NCBI RefSeq assembly: GCF_000244755.1
Contig: NZ_AHOO02000011.1
Span: forward strand, 458,917-522,916
Direction: 5' to 3'
DNA from: Leptospira licerasiae serovar Varillal str. VAR 010
GTDB taxonomy: Bacteria; Spirochaetota; Leptospiria; Leptospirales; Leptospiraceae
Length of the DNA: 64,000 nucleotides
Shown: piece by piece, positions 18,823 to 28,507 of the stretch
Numbering within the stretch: the first letter of the stretch is position 1
Layout of the letters: every line of letters begins with the position of its first letter
Made by a program: the position numbers and the translations under genes
Notes under the pieces: generated by a model
Seen by the model: the letters and a program-made list of their open reading frames with translations, nothing else
What the model was told of the DNA's origin: nothing
Databases searched by the model: none

Positions 18823-19809
18823 ATGAACCCTAATCGAAAAGCTTGGATCTATATTCTTTTATTCTACACGATAGGACTGCTAGGTTGTAAAAAAGACAAT
18901 AGCGGTACCGATCCTTTAATGTATTTAGTCGCACTTAATAGTCTTCCTGTCGCCGATATCGTTTTTGAAAAAGGTTTCCCAGGTTCGGACAATATTCTTA
19001 CTACAAATAATTTCACAGGAGTTGCAGGGGATTATACGATCACTATCGGAGGAGAGGCAGCAACCGGGATCAGTCTTCCCGGGGACGGAAGTCTAGAATT
19101 TATCATGCCTAGCGTCTCGGGGATCACAGAAAATACCACTTTACAGCTTGTGGTCACCAAAAACGGAAATCCGTTCCTTTCAAAAACCGTAAGATATAGA
19201 CCTATAGTAGACATTACCTTAGGAGCCCCGAACAGTTATAGCAGACTTGTTAGCGCTGCGGATCAAAGTAGCTATCTCGGAATTACGTTAGGAAGTACAG
19301 GGGATGTTCTTTTTAATATCTTCGGATATTTCGGGGCCAATCTGAACTTATACTATTATAGCAGCCCGACCGGTTCCAAAACCACAATTGTGGAAAACGG
19401 AAAAGTAGGAGCCCAATTCAAAAAGGCAAATCTTGCGAGCGGGACTTACATTATAGAAGTAAAATATTCTAGCGGCGCATTCCCCGCAAGTTATAGAACG
19501 AATATCGCAAACGGTCAAATCCAAGCGACTTCGGTTTCCAACCAAATGGACTACGCCAGATGTTATGATACCTTGGCTAGCGGAACCACATACGTAGGGG
19601 CTTCGAACGATTGTAACGGCTTAAACGGAGGCACATATACTCGCAGCGGACGATGCACTTACCCGACAGACGGCGGAATTACTACCAGAAGTTATTATAC
19701 AAGTGGAACTGGGTTTGGCGGATTCGATCCTTGGTATGCAGAAACTACCTGCACCCAACCTGGCTACGGATCTTATAACGAATCTGAAGCTATCTACGAA
19801 TTCAATTAA
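18823..19809 (+). CDS. Hypothetical lipoprotein, 328 aa
   Basis: No family recognised. N-terminal NPNRK, a hydrophobic stretch and the lipobox LLGC (Cys about residue 22), followed by KKDNSGTDP, mark it as a lipoprotein. The body is Ser/Gly/Thr/Asn-rich and beta-strand-like. Residues about 35-125 resemble an Ig/TIG-type fold (ADIVFEKGFPGSDNILTTNN, TVRYRPI). The C-terminal 80 residues contain five cysteines (ARCYD, NDCNGLN, GRCTY, TTCTQ), which could form disulfides. Surface exposure is plausible but not shown. It is alone between the acyltransferase and the response regulator. Confidence 0.8.
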   Translation: MNPNRKAWIYILLFYTIGLLGCKKDNSGTDPLMYLVALNSLPVADIVFEKGFPGSDNILTTNNFTGVAGDYTITIGGEAATGISLPGDGSLEFIMPSVSGITENTTLQLVVTKNGNPFLSKTVRYRPIVDITLGAPNSYSRLVSAADQSSYLGITLGSTGDVLFNIFGYFGANLNLYYYSSPTGSKTTIVENGKVGAQFKKANLASGTYIIEVKYSSGAFPASYRTNIANGQIQATSVSNQMDYARCYDTLASGTTYVGASNDCNGLNGGTYTRSGRCTYPTDGGITTRSYYTSGTGFGGFDPWYAETTCTQPGYGSYNESEAIYEFN

Positions 19810-19873
19810 AAGGAAGTCCTTCATAATTTTATAATATTTCCGCGGGTTCGGAAAATTTTAAGGATTGCCATTC

Positions 19874-20554
19874 GTGCTATATTCTTTAAAATCCAAAAAA
19901 ATGTCCGTCCGAACCCGTCCTAAAATATTCTTAATAGACGATCATCCGATCGTTCGATCCGGATTGGAAGCCGAGATCAAGGCTTCCGGAGATTACGAAT
20001 ATTGTGGTTCTGCCCCTTCGATAAAAGAAGGAACCAAAATGATGAGCTTCGCTCACCCCGATCTCCTGATCTGCGATGTTTCTCTCCAAGATGAGAATGG
20101 GATCAAGGAATTGGATTCCATCCGCAAAAAATTCCCGGACATGAAGATCGTATTTTTGACGATGCATAGGGATTGGTCTTATTTACAAGAAGCTATTTCC
20201 GCAGGTGCGGACGGTTATATTCTAAAAAGCGACTCTATGGAATCCATCATGGCTTCCATTAAAAAAGTATTAAATAGAGGGAAGGTATTCCCCGGAGAGA
20301 TCGCAAACTTCAGCTATGATGAAAAACATATTAGAGAAGTAGCCGAGATCGTTAAAAAGCTTACAAAAAGGGAAAGTGAGATACTGAACTTTTTATCCAA
20401 AGGCAAATTAAACCGAGAGATCGCAGAAGATTTAAAACTGAGCGTGAGAACGGTGGAGGCTCATAGAGCGTCCATCTTCAAAAAGTTAGAAGTCGATAAT
20501 ATGGTGGAATTAACCAGAATTTTAGTCCAACTCAAGTCCTTAAATTCCTATTAA
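19874..20554 (+). CDS. NarL/FixJ-family response regulator
   Basis: About 226 aa: receiver domain (residues 14-130) with the phospho-acceptor in LLICDVSLQDENG, the conserved Lys in GYILKSD, and a C-terminal LuxR-type helix-turn-helix (KLTKRESEILNFLSKGKLNR, then EIAEDLKLSVRTVEAHRASI). Start: GTG at 19874 has AAGGA at 19860-19864, 9 nt upstream; TTG at 19865 touches that element, and ATG at 19901 has no ribosome-binding site. It ends tail to tail, with 4 nt overlap, against a sensor kinase that could be its partner. Confidence 0.9.
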   Translation: MLYSLKSKKMSVRTRPKIFLIDDHPIVRSGLEAEIKASGDYEYCGSAPSIKEGTKMMSFAHPDLLICDVSLQDENGIKELDSIRKKFPDMKIVFLTMHRDWSYLQEAISAGADGYILKSDSMESIMASIKKVLNRGKVFPGEIANFSYDEKHIREVAEIVKKLTKRESEILNFLSKGKLNREIAEDLKLSVRTVEAHRASIFKKLEVDNMVELTRILVQLKSLNSY

Positions 20555-22881
20555 GAACGAAGAAGTATCGTAAATCTTGTCCCCTTCCCCTCTTCCGTAG
20601 AAACAAGTATTTCTCCTCCATGAGCGGATACAATTTTACGAATAATAGAAAGTCCGAGTCCTGTTCCGTAAGGTTTTTTACTTCCGAATCCCGAATCGAA
20701 AATGTATTTTTCCATGTCCTTACTGAATCCTTCTCCATTGTCCTCAAAGATCAAATAGACGACGTTCTCCTCTTTTTCGATCCGAATCGAAAAGATCCCT
20801 TTCTCGTCTGTGGCTTCTGCTGCGTTTTTTGCGAGATTAAAGATCAACCTGCGAATACGAAGTGGGTCGAGACGAATACTTCCCTTTGCGTTTATCTTAA
20901 AAACCAACTTCATTTTGGTAGATTGGAAAAAGGTCTCCAAATCCTCGAAAATTTCCTTAAAGTAGGTTTTTATATCAGTGTTCTGTAGATCCAAGATAAT
21001 CCTATTTTTAGAAAAATCTAATATATCTAAGGTAAGATTCGTAAGAGCATTCACCTCCTTCTCTGCTTGAAAAAGAGAACCGGTTTTGGATTTTCCTTTT
21101 TGAGACCCGATGTTTTTCAGATTTTGCCGGATCATCGCGATCGGATGTCCTAGATCATGAACGATCTCCGCTGAAAGTTCTCCTATGATTGCAAGTTTCT
21201 CCCTATCTTGTCTTGCGATATTGTACACTGAAAATGCAAGTGCATCCGCGATCCCTCTTACCCAATCCATCTGGGAATCATCCGAATATTCTTGAAAAGG
21301 AAGATCAAAGATCAATTTATAAAGTTGCTCATCTTGAACGGATACGATCAGTCTATTATTTTGATTCACAGGTCCGGATAAAGAAGAAGGGTCCAAACCT
21401 AAAAGATTTTGCACATCATACTTATAAACTTCCACACTTTCGAAAGTTCCTAAGGGTGAGATAGAATACCTTTTCCAAACGGAAGAATTCGGCTCTTCCA
21501 AATATACATAGACTGTTTGTTCTTTCCCGTTTTCGTGCAGGATCTTTAAGGCGGTATCTGCCGCCTTATCGTACGAAGAAGATTGCATAATCTCTCTAGT
21601 GGAGAACACAAGGGACTTCATCTTTGTTCCTAACGTATCGGAACGTTTGAATGCTTCCGAAAAAATTTTGGAGATCAAAACGGAATATCCAAGTATCAGC
21701 GCAACTTCCCCGTATTGGATGAGATAAGTGCTTTTCCAAAATCCGAAAAAGAGCATGATATCATTCACAGTCGTTAGACTAATCACGACATAACCTGCAA
21801 ATAAGATCACCCCACCTTCTATCCTTCTTTTCAAACCGATTGCAAGTAGAACCAGCCATATGGGCATCGTAACCAAAGGCATATATAATGCGATTGGCAG
21901 AAGCGTAAGAGTATAATATGCATTCGGAAAAAATAATACGATAAACACTGCTAAATAATAAGGAATGCAGATATATTGACCGAATTTTCTCCAGAACTCG
22001 GTCTTACAGTATCTGTATAGAAACGCGTATAGAGTCGGACCCGAAGCATACACACTAATATATTCCAAACGATTCGGAAGCTCCCAAGAAATTCCCTGTA
22101 AAAATTCATAAGCCAGTCTGGAATCTCCGTTTGTTAAAGAACGGATCATGATCAGAAAACAATGAAATGCGAATAGTAAGTGAGCTGATTCGTTCCTTCT
22201 AAAAAAATAAAAGAACACATTATAGAAAGACATCGTGGCGGCGATGAGTACCAATGCCCATTCCAAGTCCCGCCGTTTCCGAACATCCTGCAGAACGTTT
22301 TCCCATTCTCCTAGCTGAATGGAATTCCAAACTCCACCCCATCTGTTTTGAAAATTGGAAACATGAAATACTAACTCCAAGTTTTCCGAAGAGGAAACCA
22401 AGGCAATTTTCAACTCATACTTTGCTTTCGCTTCCTCTTCGGTTTTTCCGATCTCTCCTACACTCGCGATCTTCTTTCCGTTTGCATAAAGCACATAAGA
22501 AGTCCCTAAATCAGGAATTTTCAGAGCCAAGGCTTGCTTTCTTTCTCCCAATCTAATTTTAAGCCGATAGGTAGCATAACCATGCCCTGCAGCGTCAGGA
22601 TCTTTAGAAAAACTTTCCGTCCAAACCGAAGGAACAGTTATGAACTTTTTTTTGGATTTATATTTCGGATCGGAGAAATCACCGGGTGAAATAAATTCTT
22701 TCCAATAAAATTCCCATTCGCCATCTAAAGGAATGATCTTACCGTCTTCGAAAGAATGTTTACTTAGATCCAGAGCTCCATTCTTTGCAAAAGAATGTTC
22801 CAAGCCTGATCCGACAAGACCACAGTGAAAATGAAAGGAAGAGATCAGGAGGACAAAGAAGGTAATTTTTCCGGATCTCAC
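20551..22881 (-). CDS. 7TMR-DISM sensor histidine kinase
   Basis: 776-aa membrane kinase. N-terminal export signal, then a periplasmic jelly-roll 7TMR-DISMED2-type domain (LDGEWEFYWKEFISPGDF, VPSVWTESF, GYATYRLKIRLG; residues about 45-185), seven transmembrane helices (about 200-400), a linker of GAF-like size (about 410-540), then DHp with ELSAEIVHDLGHPIAMIRQ and HATPase with NLAKNAAEAT, DNGEGFS and GTGLGLSI. DISMED2 domains usually sense carbohydrate or small ligands. A cysteine near residue 20 (FHFHC) could be a lipobox. It is convergent with the NarL-type regulator. Confidence 0.92.
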   Translation of the reverse strand: MRSGKITFFVLLISSFHFHCGLVGSGLEHSFAKNGALDLSKHSFEDGKIIPLDGEWEFYWKEFISPGDFSDPKYKSKKKFITVPSVWTESFSKDPDAAGHGYATYRLKIRLGERKQALALKIPDLGTSYVLYANGKKIASVGEIGKTEEEAKAKYELKIALVSSSENLELVFHVSNFQNRWGGVWNSIQLGEWENVLQDVRKRRDLEWALVLIAATMSFYNVFFYFFRRNESAHLLFAFHCFLIMIRSLTNGDSRLAYEFLQGISWELPNRLEYISVYASGPTLYAFLYRYCKTEFWRKFGQYICIPYYLAVFIVLFFPNAYYTLTLLPIALYMPLVTMPIWLVLLAIGLKRRIEGGVILFAGYVVISLTTVNDIMLFFGFWKSTYLIQYGEVALILGYSVLISKIFSEAFKRSDTLGTKMKSLVFSTREIMQSSSYDKAADTALKILHENGKEQTVYVYLEEPNSSVWKRYSISPLGTFESVEVYKYDVQNLLGLDPSSLSGPVNQNNRLIVSVQDEQLYKLIFDLPFQEYSDDSQMDWVRGIADALAFSVYNIARQDREKLAIIGELSAEIVHDLGHPIAMIRQNLKNIGSQKGKSKTGSLFQAEKEVNALTNLTLDILDFSKNRIILDLQNTDIKTYFKEIFEDLETFFQSTKMKLVFKINAKGSIRLDPLRIRRLIFNLAKNAAEATDEKGIFSIRIEKEENVVYLIFEDNGEGFSKDMEKYIFDSGFGSKKPYGTGLGLSIIRKIVSAHGGEILVSTEEGKGTRFTILLRS

Positions 22882-22985
22882 GCGGCAAATCTAAGGTGAA
22901 TCTTGAAATCCGTAAATGCAAAACCTGTCGGTTATTCTAAAAATCCCTTGCCAGAGAATCTCGAATAAAAATCATGTCTCTTACC

Positions 22986-23059
22986 GGGCCTGTAGCTCAG
23001 TTGGTTAGAGCACGCGCTTGATAAGCGCGGGGTCATAAGTTCAAGTCTTATCAGGCCCA
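22986..23059 (+). tRNA. trnI: tRNA-Ile (GAU)
   Basis: Complete cloverleaf, 74 nt without CCA. Acceptor GGGCCTG (22986-22992) pairs with CAGGCCC (23052-23058), discriminator A. D-loop contains AGCTCAGTTGG, and the T-arm GTTCAAGTC is present. Anticodon loop TTGATAA gives GAT at 23020-23022. It lies 80 nt before tRNA-Ala; no rRNA gene is next to either, although this pair often sits in the 16S-23S spacer in other bacteria. Confidence 0.97.
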
Positions 23060-23139
23060 GGTACAAACGGTTTAGAAAGAGTGGAGTCGGAATTCCGGCA
23101 CTTCCAAACCGGTCCTAATTCCACTCATCCCTGATACAA

Positions 23140-23212
<73 letters not shown>

Positions 23213-23219
23213 ATCTTCT

Positions 23220-24845
23220 TCATTCCCTTCCCGTAAATTTTTTCCAAGTATCGATCTCGGTTTTTTTCAGTAAGATAAAATCCTTCATGGGTTTTTCGTT
23301 CTTCGTAGGGAATACGTAAATTTTCGTTCCGGAACAATCTTCCGTACGACCCCCCGGTCCAAAAGTTTTTACTAAAACTTCTTCATCTAATTCGGTTAAT
23401 ATCGCAAAAGAATAATTCGTATCTAAACTGTACCAGCTAAAAGTATTTTGCCAAGGTCGAATGCTCAGATCCGGTAAATAATAATCCGCAACTAACCCTG
23501 CTTTGGAAAAATTTCGGACCGGAGCAGAAGTCCAAAAACCGCCCATTCCTCTTTGCAGATGGCTCTTTCTACCCAAATCATCTAAGCAGGATATCCAATC
23601 CGGATAGTATTCAATCTTTAGAGGTTTATTCTTTAATGTGGAAGAAGATAAATAAATCACTGCATAGATACTAACGAAGAAGGTACCGATCTTTAAGGTT
23701 TCCCCTCTGACTAGAATACACCAAATCCCGAACAAACTCGGAATCAAAATCCCAACATAACGAAATGGGATTTTTTCAGGCAGAATATCTTCCGAAAGAT
23801 ATGCGATAAAAATTAAGAAGATTGGTAAAACAACGCCGGAAAATATATATAATAAATTCAAATTTTGGAACTGCACATCTCCTTTTCTGAATTTTCTTAA
23901 TCTAAAGAATACAGCGGCACATAAAAGAAGAAGGCCCCAAATTATCCATGAAAAAGAACTGAAAAGAATAAACAGACTTTTCCAAAAAGAAGCTCCGAAG
24001 ATCATTTTATAATTTTCAAATATACTTTTTTCAAAGTAGCGATACGGGAAGAATACGAAATGATTTTTTACGAGCAGCGAATAAACTTTAACTCCTGCGA
24101 ATAATCCCAAAACGATAGGGATCCATTTTATGCTGTATGAAAAGATAGATTTAGGCTCATTGAACATCCTTCTTAGGTGAGTAAACGATTCGTATAAAAT
24201 AACCGGGACCAAAAAAGAAGGTAAAAACAACGGATCCGAAAGAGCCGCTATAAAAATTAAAAGGAACTCCGATGCATAATTGGTTATATTCTTTTTAGGA
24301 GCGAGAAACAAAGCCCAAGATATAGGAAGGACGCACCAAGTTCCTGTATGAAATCCGGGAAGGAATAAAGGTAAAAAACGATTTTGAGCGAGGAAAAGGC
24401 CGCCTAAAACAAACCAAATACTTCCCCGATAAAGAAGACTAACCTTTGATTCTTCCGGAAGAAATCTTTTGAATAATATATTCCAGGAAAAAAACAAGAA
24501 TGTCCATTGCAGAATCGCATATCCTAAATGAACGACCTCTAACAGAGCATTGACTTGAATTGCGAGGAGTCGAAGCAGAATATATAAAAGCAGATCCGGA
24601 AATAAATAAAACGAAGGAGTCCAGGTCCAATCTTTCAATCCGGAAAGCACGTTACCTTCTCCGTATCCTTTCATGAGTTCGGAAAATACATTTGCGAAAA
24701 ATAAAGAATCTGTAGAATAAAATGCCTTGGAAGTTGATTCGGAACCGGAGATAGTCCCAAGACCGATCAGAAAGATGAAAAAAGAAACGAGTACAAAGAG
24801 TAGTTTAGTTTCTCTTCGATCCAATATACGTTCGATTAAATTCAC
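23220..24845 (-). CDS. Hypothetical polytopic membrane protein, paralogue A
   Basis: 541 aa, with ten to twelve hydrophobic segments and a short soluble C-terminal part (last 80 residues or so). No family recognised; the layout (long loop after TM1, many helices, soluble C-terminus) recalls GT-C-type glycosyltransferases, but the diagnostic acidic loop motif is not clear. It is a paralogue of the gene at 26803-28443: both have F-Y-x-x-DSLFF, W-T-P-x-x-Y-x-FPDL, FLPGFH and a late FAI-x-x-x-DE segment at matching places. The two copies bracket the sugar dehydrogenase and PaiB-like genes. Confidence 0.75.
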   Translation of the reverse strand: MNLIERILDRRETKLLFVLVSFFIFLIGLGTISGSESTSKAFYSTDSLFFANVFSELMKGYGEGNVLSGLKDWTWTPSFYLFPDLLLYILLRLLAIQVNALLEVVHLGYAILQWTFLFFSWNILFKRFLPEESKVSLLYRGSIWFVLGGLFLAQNRFLPLFLPGFHTGTWCVLPISWALFLAPKKNITNYASEFLLIFIAALSDPLFLPSFLVPVILYESFTHLRRMFNEPKSIFSYSIKWIPIVLGLFAGVKVYSLLVKNHFVFFPYRYFEKSIFENYKMIFGASFWKSLFILFSSFSWIIWGLLLLCAAVFFRLRKFRKGDVQFQNLNLLYIFSGVVLPIFLIFIAYLSEDILPEKIPFRYVGILIPSLFGIWCILVRGETLKIGTFFVSIYAVIYLSSSTLKNKPLKIEYYPDWISCLDDLGRKSHLQRGMGGFWTSAPVRNFSKAGLVADYYLPDLSIRPWQNTFSWYSLDTNYSFAILTELDEEVLVKTFGPGGRTEDCSGTKIYVFPTKNEKPMKDFILLKKTEIDTWKKFTGRE

Positions 24846-24938
24846 TTCAGAAAGACTTCTTGCCTAAATTGGACGGTCAAGCGGATTCCAATCAGAAAAA
24901 GACTGGATATAATCTTGCTCGAAGGAAGAATTCGGATC

Positions 24939-26195
24939 ATGAAACTTTCTTTCTATAGATCCTTTCTTATCCCGGCAATTTCACTCATACTGTTCCTAGT
25001 CTCTTGCGACGATATACGACGCTTGTTGGTGGCAAATGTGGACGACATGGCAAAATACAAAGCGGAAGGAAAAGAATCCGGCTTGGTTGCGGTCTTCAAC
25101 CAAAACGACGAAAAAAGAAAGAAGATCAAGATCGGCCTTACTACGATCGGAAAAGGATTCGAACAACCTGTAGATCTGCTTATGATCCCAGGACCGGACA
25201 TCTTCTTGGTCGCGGAAAAGACCGGAGCCTTAAAATGGCTGGATCCAAAAGACGGAAGTTCCGGTGTATTAATAAAACTTGATGGAATCTCTACAGATTC
25301 AGAGCAAGGACTTTTGGGAGTGGTTCTCCATCCTGAATTTCCCGAAAAACCTCTTCTATATTTGAACTATGTAGCAAAGAAGAACGGAGAATTTAGCAGA
25401 GTTTCCGAATGGACCATGGATCTCCCTAAGGATCCTAAAAAGGCAAAACTCTCCAAAGAAAGGATACTGATGGAAGTCAAACAACCTTACGGAAATCATA
25501 ACGCGGGGCAATTGGCATTCGGAAAGGACGGTAAATTATACATCGCTTGGGGAGACGGAGGATGGATGGGAGATCCGAAAGGTAACGGACAAAATCCATC
25601 TACATTCTTAGGTTCGGTTCTCAGGATTGACGTGAACTCAAAAGATCCGGGCAAAGAATATTCAGTGCCAAAAGATAATCCTTTCTTAAACGATCCTGCA
25701 TTCAAACCGGAAACATTCGCGTACGGTTTCCGAAACCCATGGAGATATTCTTTCGACCCTTCCGGAAGATTAATCATCGCAGATGTGGGCCAGGATCTAT
25801 TTGAAGAAGTTGATATAGTAGAAGCGGGAAAAAATTACGGTTGGAACAAAATGGAAGCGACTCATTGTTTCGAACCTAAAACGGACTGCGATAAAAAAGG
25901 ACTAACGGATCCTATTTACGAATATGGAAGAGAAGACGGGAGCTCCATCACAGGCGGCTACGTAGTTACTAACGATCGAATTTCAGATCTTCACGGCAAA
26001 TATGTTTTCGGAGATTTTGTATCCGGAAGGATTTGGGCAATCGATCTCCCTAAAGACGGAAGCCCAGTAAAAGAAGCTTACTCCCTAGGAAAATGGCCGG
26101 TATTAATTTCCAGCTTCGGAAAAGATGCAAGAGGATCCGTTTATATAGCGGACTTCGGTGCGGGACAGATCCTAAGAATAGATCCAAATAAATAA
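24939..26195 (+). CDS. PQQ-type sugar dehydrogenase, lipoprotein
   Basis: About 418-aa exported soluble glucose/sorbosone-dehydrogenase-like beta-propeller. ATG at 24939 is preferred over TTG at 24915: it has AAGGAAG about 10 nt upstream and starts a clean lipoprotein signal (MKLSFYRSF...LFLVSC). Propeller landmarks: [72 protein letters not shown] and [13 protein letters not shown]. These fit the PQQ-binding sugar dehydrogenase fold and the Hip-like aldose dehydrogenases; whether PQQ is bound cannot be seen. Its stop overlaps the next start (TAATG), so translation is coupled. Confidence 0.9.
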   Translation: MKLSFYRSFLIPAISLILFLVSCDDIRRLLVANVDDMAKYKAEGKESGLVAVFNQNDEKRKKIKIGLTTIGKGFEQPVDLLMIPGPDIFLVAEKTGALKWLDPKDGSSGVLIKLDGISTDSEQGLLGVVLHPEFPEKPLLYLNYVAKKNGEFSRVSEWTMDLPKDPKKAKLSKERILMEVKQPYGNHNAGQLAFGKDGKLYIAWGDGGWMGDPKGNGQNPSTFLGSVLRIDVNSKDPGKEYSVPKDNPFLNDPAFKPETFAYGFRNPWRYSFDPSGRLIIADVGQDLFEEVDIVEAGKNYGWNKMEATHCFEPKTDCDKKGLTDPIYEYGREDGSSITGGYVVTNDRISDLHGKYVFGDFVSGRIWAIDLPKDGSPVKEAYSLGKWPVLISSFGKDARGSVYIADFGAGQILRIDPNK

Positions 26196-26806
26196 TGTAT
26201 ACTCCAGAACATTTTAAATTAGAAAACCTTGATATAATTCACGAGGTCATCGGAAAATACCCTTTTGCCGTTTTGATCTCCACAATTGGAGCTGGACTGG
26301 AGGCAACTCATGTCCCCTTGCTTCTCTCCAAAGACAGATCTAGCTTAGTCGGTCATATGGCGGCAGACAATCCTCTTCTACAAGAAGACTCTCCGGTCTT
26401 ATGCGTATTTCACGGTCCTCATGCTTATATTTCTCCCAGTTGGTACGAGTCGGAGCAAACCGTTCCTACTTGGAATTATATTTCAGTGCATGCGAAAGGC
26501 ACTTTACGCCTTTTAGATAAGGACCTTACGGAAAAGGTGCTTCAGGACTCCATTCTGTATTTCGAATCGGAAAATTCAAACTACGGATACCAAACTCCTA
26601 AACCGGAAATAAGAAACTCACTTTTGGGAAAAATAAAAGGATTTGAGATCAATCAGTTGAGTTACGAAGCAAAATTAAAGCTCAGCCAAAACCATCCGTT
26701 AGAAAGAAGAAAAAGAGTCATTAACAGCTTAGAACTTTCCAAACAGGACCAAGACCAGGAATTGGCGGAATGGATGAGAAGGATAAACGATATCCATATA
26801 TCTTAA
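26195..26806 (+). CDS. FMN-binding negative transcriptional regulator (PaiB-like)
   Basis: 203-aa split-barrel flavin-binding protein of the PaiB family. Diagnostic segments are N-terminal MYTPEHF, ATHVPLLLS near residue 37, GHMAADNPLL, FHGPHAYISPSWY and VPTWNYISVHAKG, then GFEI-like and LSQNHPLERRK near the end, all in PaiB order and normal length. PaiB was named for effects on Bacillus sporulation genes, but homologues mostly look like flavin enzymes. The start codon shares one base with the sugar dehydrogenase stop, and its end overlaps the convergent membrane gene by 4 nt. Confidence 0.92.
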   Translation: MYTPEHFKLENLDIIHEVIGKYPFAVLISTIGAGLEATHVPLLLSKDRSSLVGHMAADNPLLQEDSPVLCVFHGPHAYISPSWYESEQTVPTWNYISVHAKGTLRLLDKDLTEKVLQDSILYFESENSNYGYQTPKPEIRNSLLGKIKGFEINQLSYEAKLKLSQNHPLERRKRVINSLELSKQDQDQELAEWMRRINDIHIS

Positions 26807-28443
26807 TACCGATTTGTGGAAAATCTCCAAAGATCGATCTTACTTCGGTTCTCTTTTATAAACTCCAAACTTTTTTCAGGATCTGCAAATGTATAAATAG
26901 GAACCTTATCGCAATAATAAATCGAAACCGGTTCTCCCAATTTTCTTTTTACGATCTTTTCGTCCACACCGTCTATGATCGCGAAAGTGTAAGGTGGATT
27001 TTCTCTTTCGAACCAGTTTAGATTATTCTGCCAATAGAATAACATTAGGTCGTAAAGATAATCGTCAGGCTCTATACCCTTCTTAGAGAAGATCCTCATT
27101 GGTCTTACGTACCAGAAACTGGCGATCCCTCTTTTCAAATGATGTTTATCTGCAAGTTCGTCTAAACAAGCAACTTTAGCCGGGTAATGAGTTAGCCCCA
27201 AACCTTTAGAATAGGAAGTATAGATCCCTAAAACAATCCCAATAGTGAACAAACAGCCCATTGCAAACTTAGCGATCGGAATATCAGAGATCCTCAAAAT
27301 AAAAACCGCACTGATCCCTAAAAACCCAAGAAGTATCTCTCCAAAATATCGATCTATTCCCTGGATACCGGCCTTTCCCGTAAGTCCGAAAACGAATCCG
27401 TATATTAGAAAAACGAAAGGAACCAAAATACCTAAAATTAAGAAAAGATAGGCTGGTTTAGTTAAATTTGCGCCTTCTTCCTTTCTTTGCAAAAACCTTA
27501 ATACGCAGAAAAAAGAAAGGATCAAAACAATATAGACCCAATTTTCCTTACATAAATAAGAAAAAGAATGCAAGAAACTTTCCCATTTCCAGGACGCAAT
27601 CGTATTCGTTATCTTTTCCGGAGCTGCGGTTCCGGGGAAGAATACAAAATTGTTTTTGCGTAAAATTTGAAAAAGGATGCGAGAAAGAACAATCCCCAAA
27701 AATACAGGGAAGTAGGTATATGCAACTTTTTGAATTTTATGGATGGACCTTTCTTGGATCCACCAATGATAAAGATGCAATCCTAAAGCGGGAATTAGAA
27801 AATATGGAATAAAAAGTAAATCGCTTAAAGAGAACAAGAACACCGCTAGGGCAACCAAAACAAAGTCCCTTTTGGAGTTCGATACTTCCCATCTATAAAA
27901 GATCCCCCACGCCCAACACAGAACCGTTAGATTTCCTCCGTGAAATCCGGGTAAAAATACGAATAGATCTTGTTTAAATAAAATTAATATGATCCCTATA
28001 AAAAGACCGAAGGCTAATACCAAACTCGCCTTTTCATATGGAATTTTTTCCTTCGAAAACTTCTGCAAAAGGAATAGTATTCCGAACAAAAGAAAGATCC
28101 ATTGAAATGCAGAATAAGATAAATGGGTAAGCTCCCATCCGCCGTTCTCCATCGATAAAAAAATGGTTCTAAGTGCAAAATACTGAGCTAAATCGGGGAA
28201 AAAATATAAGGCAGGAGTCCAACCGAAGCCCTTTAACGATATTAATAAGTTTGCTCCGGGTTTTAGAAAAAGTTCCTGGTAAATTATGGAAAAAAAAAGA
28301 GAATCGGAATTATAAAAGAAATCAGCGAGTCTCGGATCGACTGCTACTCTTCCTAAGGAGATACAGAATCCCGCAAAGCCAAGTACCGCAGTGATAAAAT
28401 AGAAAAATCGGTTTTTTGTTTTGAATCCTTGCAAAAAATCCAC
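26803..28443 (-). CDS. Hypothetical polytopic membrane protein, paralogue B
   Basis: 546 aa, about twelve hydrophobic segments, then a soluble C-terminal part beginning near HHLKRGIASFWYVRP. It aligns along its length with paralogue A at 23220-24845 (FYNSDSLFFSIIYQEL, GWTPALYFFPDL, FLPGFHGGN, and the matching R-G-x-x-x-FW and FAI-x-x-x-DE). No function recognised. Overlaps the PaiB-like gene end by 4 nt, tail to tail. Both copies are on the minus strand, so a tandem duplication with the dehydrogenase unit inserted between is possible. Confidence 0.75.
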   Translation of the reverse strand: MDFLQGFKTKNRFFYFITAVLGFAGFCISLGRVAVDPRLADFFYNSDSLFFSIIYQELFLKPGANLLISLKGFGWTPALYFFPDLAQYFALRTIFLSMENGGWELTHLSYSAFQWIFLLFGILFLLQKFSKEKIPYEKASLVLAFGLFIGIILILFKQDLFVFLPGFHGGNLTVLCWAWGIFYRWEVSNSKRDFVLVALAVFLFSLSDLLFIPYFLIPALGLHLYHWWIQERSIHKIQKVAYTYFPVFLGIVLSRILFQILRKNNFVFFPGTAAPEKITNTIASWKWESFLHSFSYLCKENWVYIVLILSFFCVLRFLQRKEEGANLTKPAYLFLILGILVPFVFLIYGFVFGLTGKAGIQGIDRYFGEILLGFLGISAVFILRISDIPIAKFAMGCLFTIGIVLGIYTSYSKGLGLTHYPAKVACLDELADKHHLKRGIASFWYVRPMRIFSKKGIEPDDYLYDLMLFYWQNNLNWFERENPPYTFAIIDGVDEKIVKRKLGEPVSIYYCDKVPIYTFADPEKSLEFIKENRSKIDLWRFSTNRY

Positions 28444-28507
28444 TTAAGCAGGAGTTTTCTTTTTAGATCAGAGCGGGCAAGCCGATTTCTAAACATCTGC
28501 AACAGTT

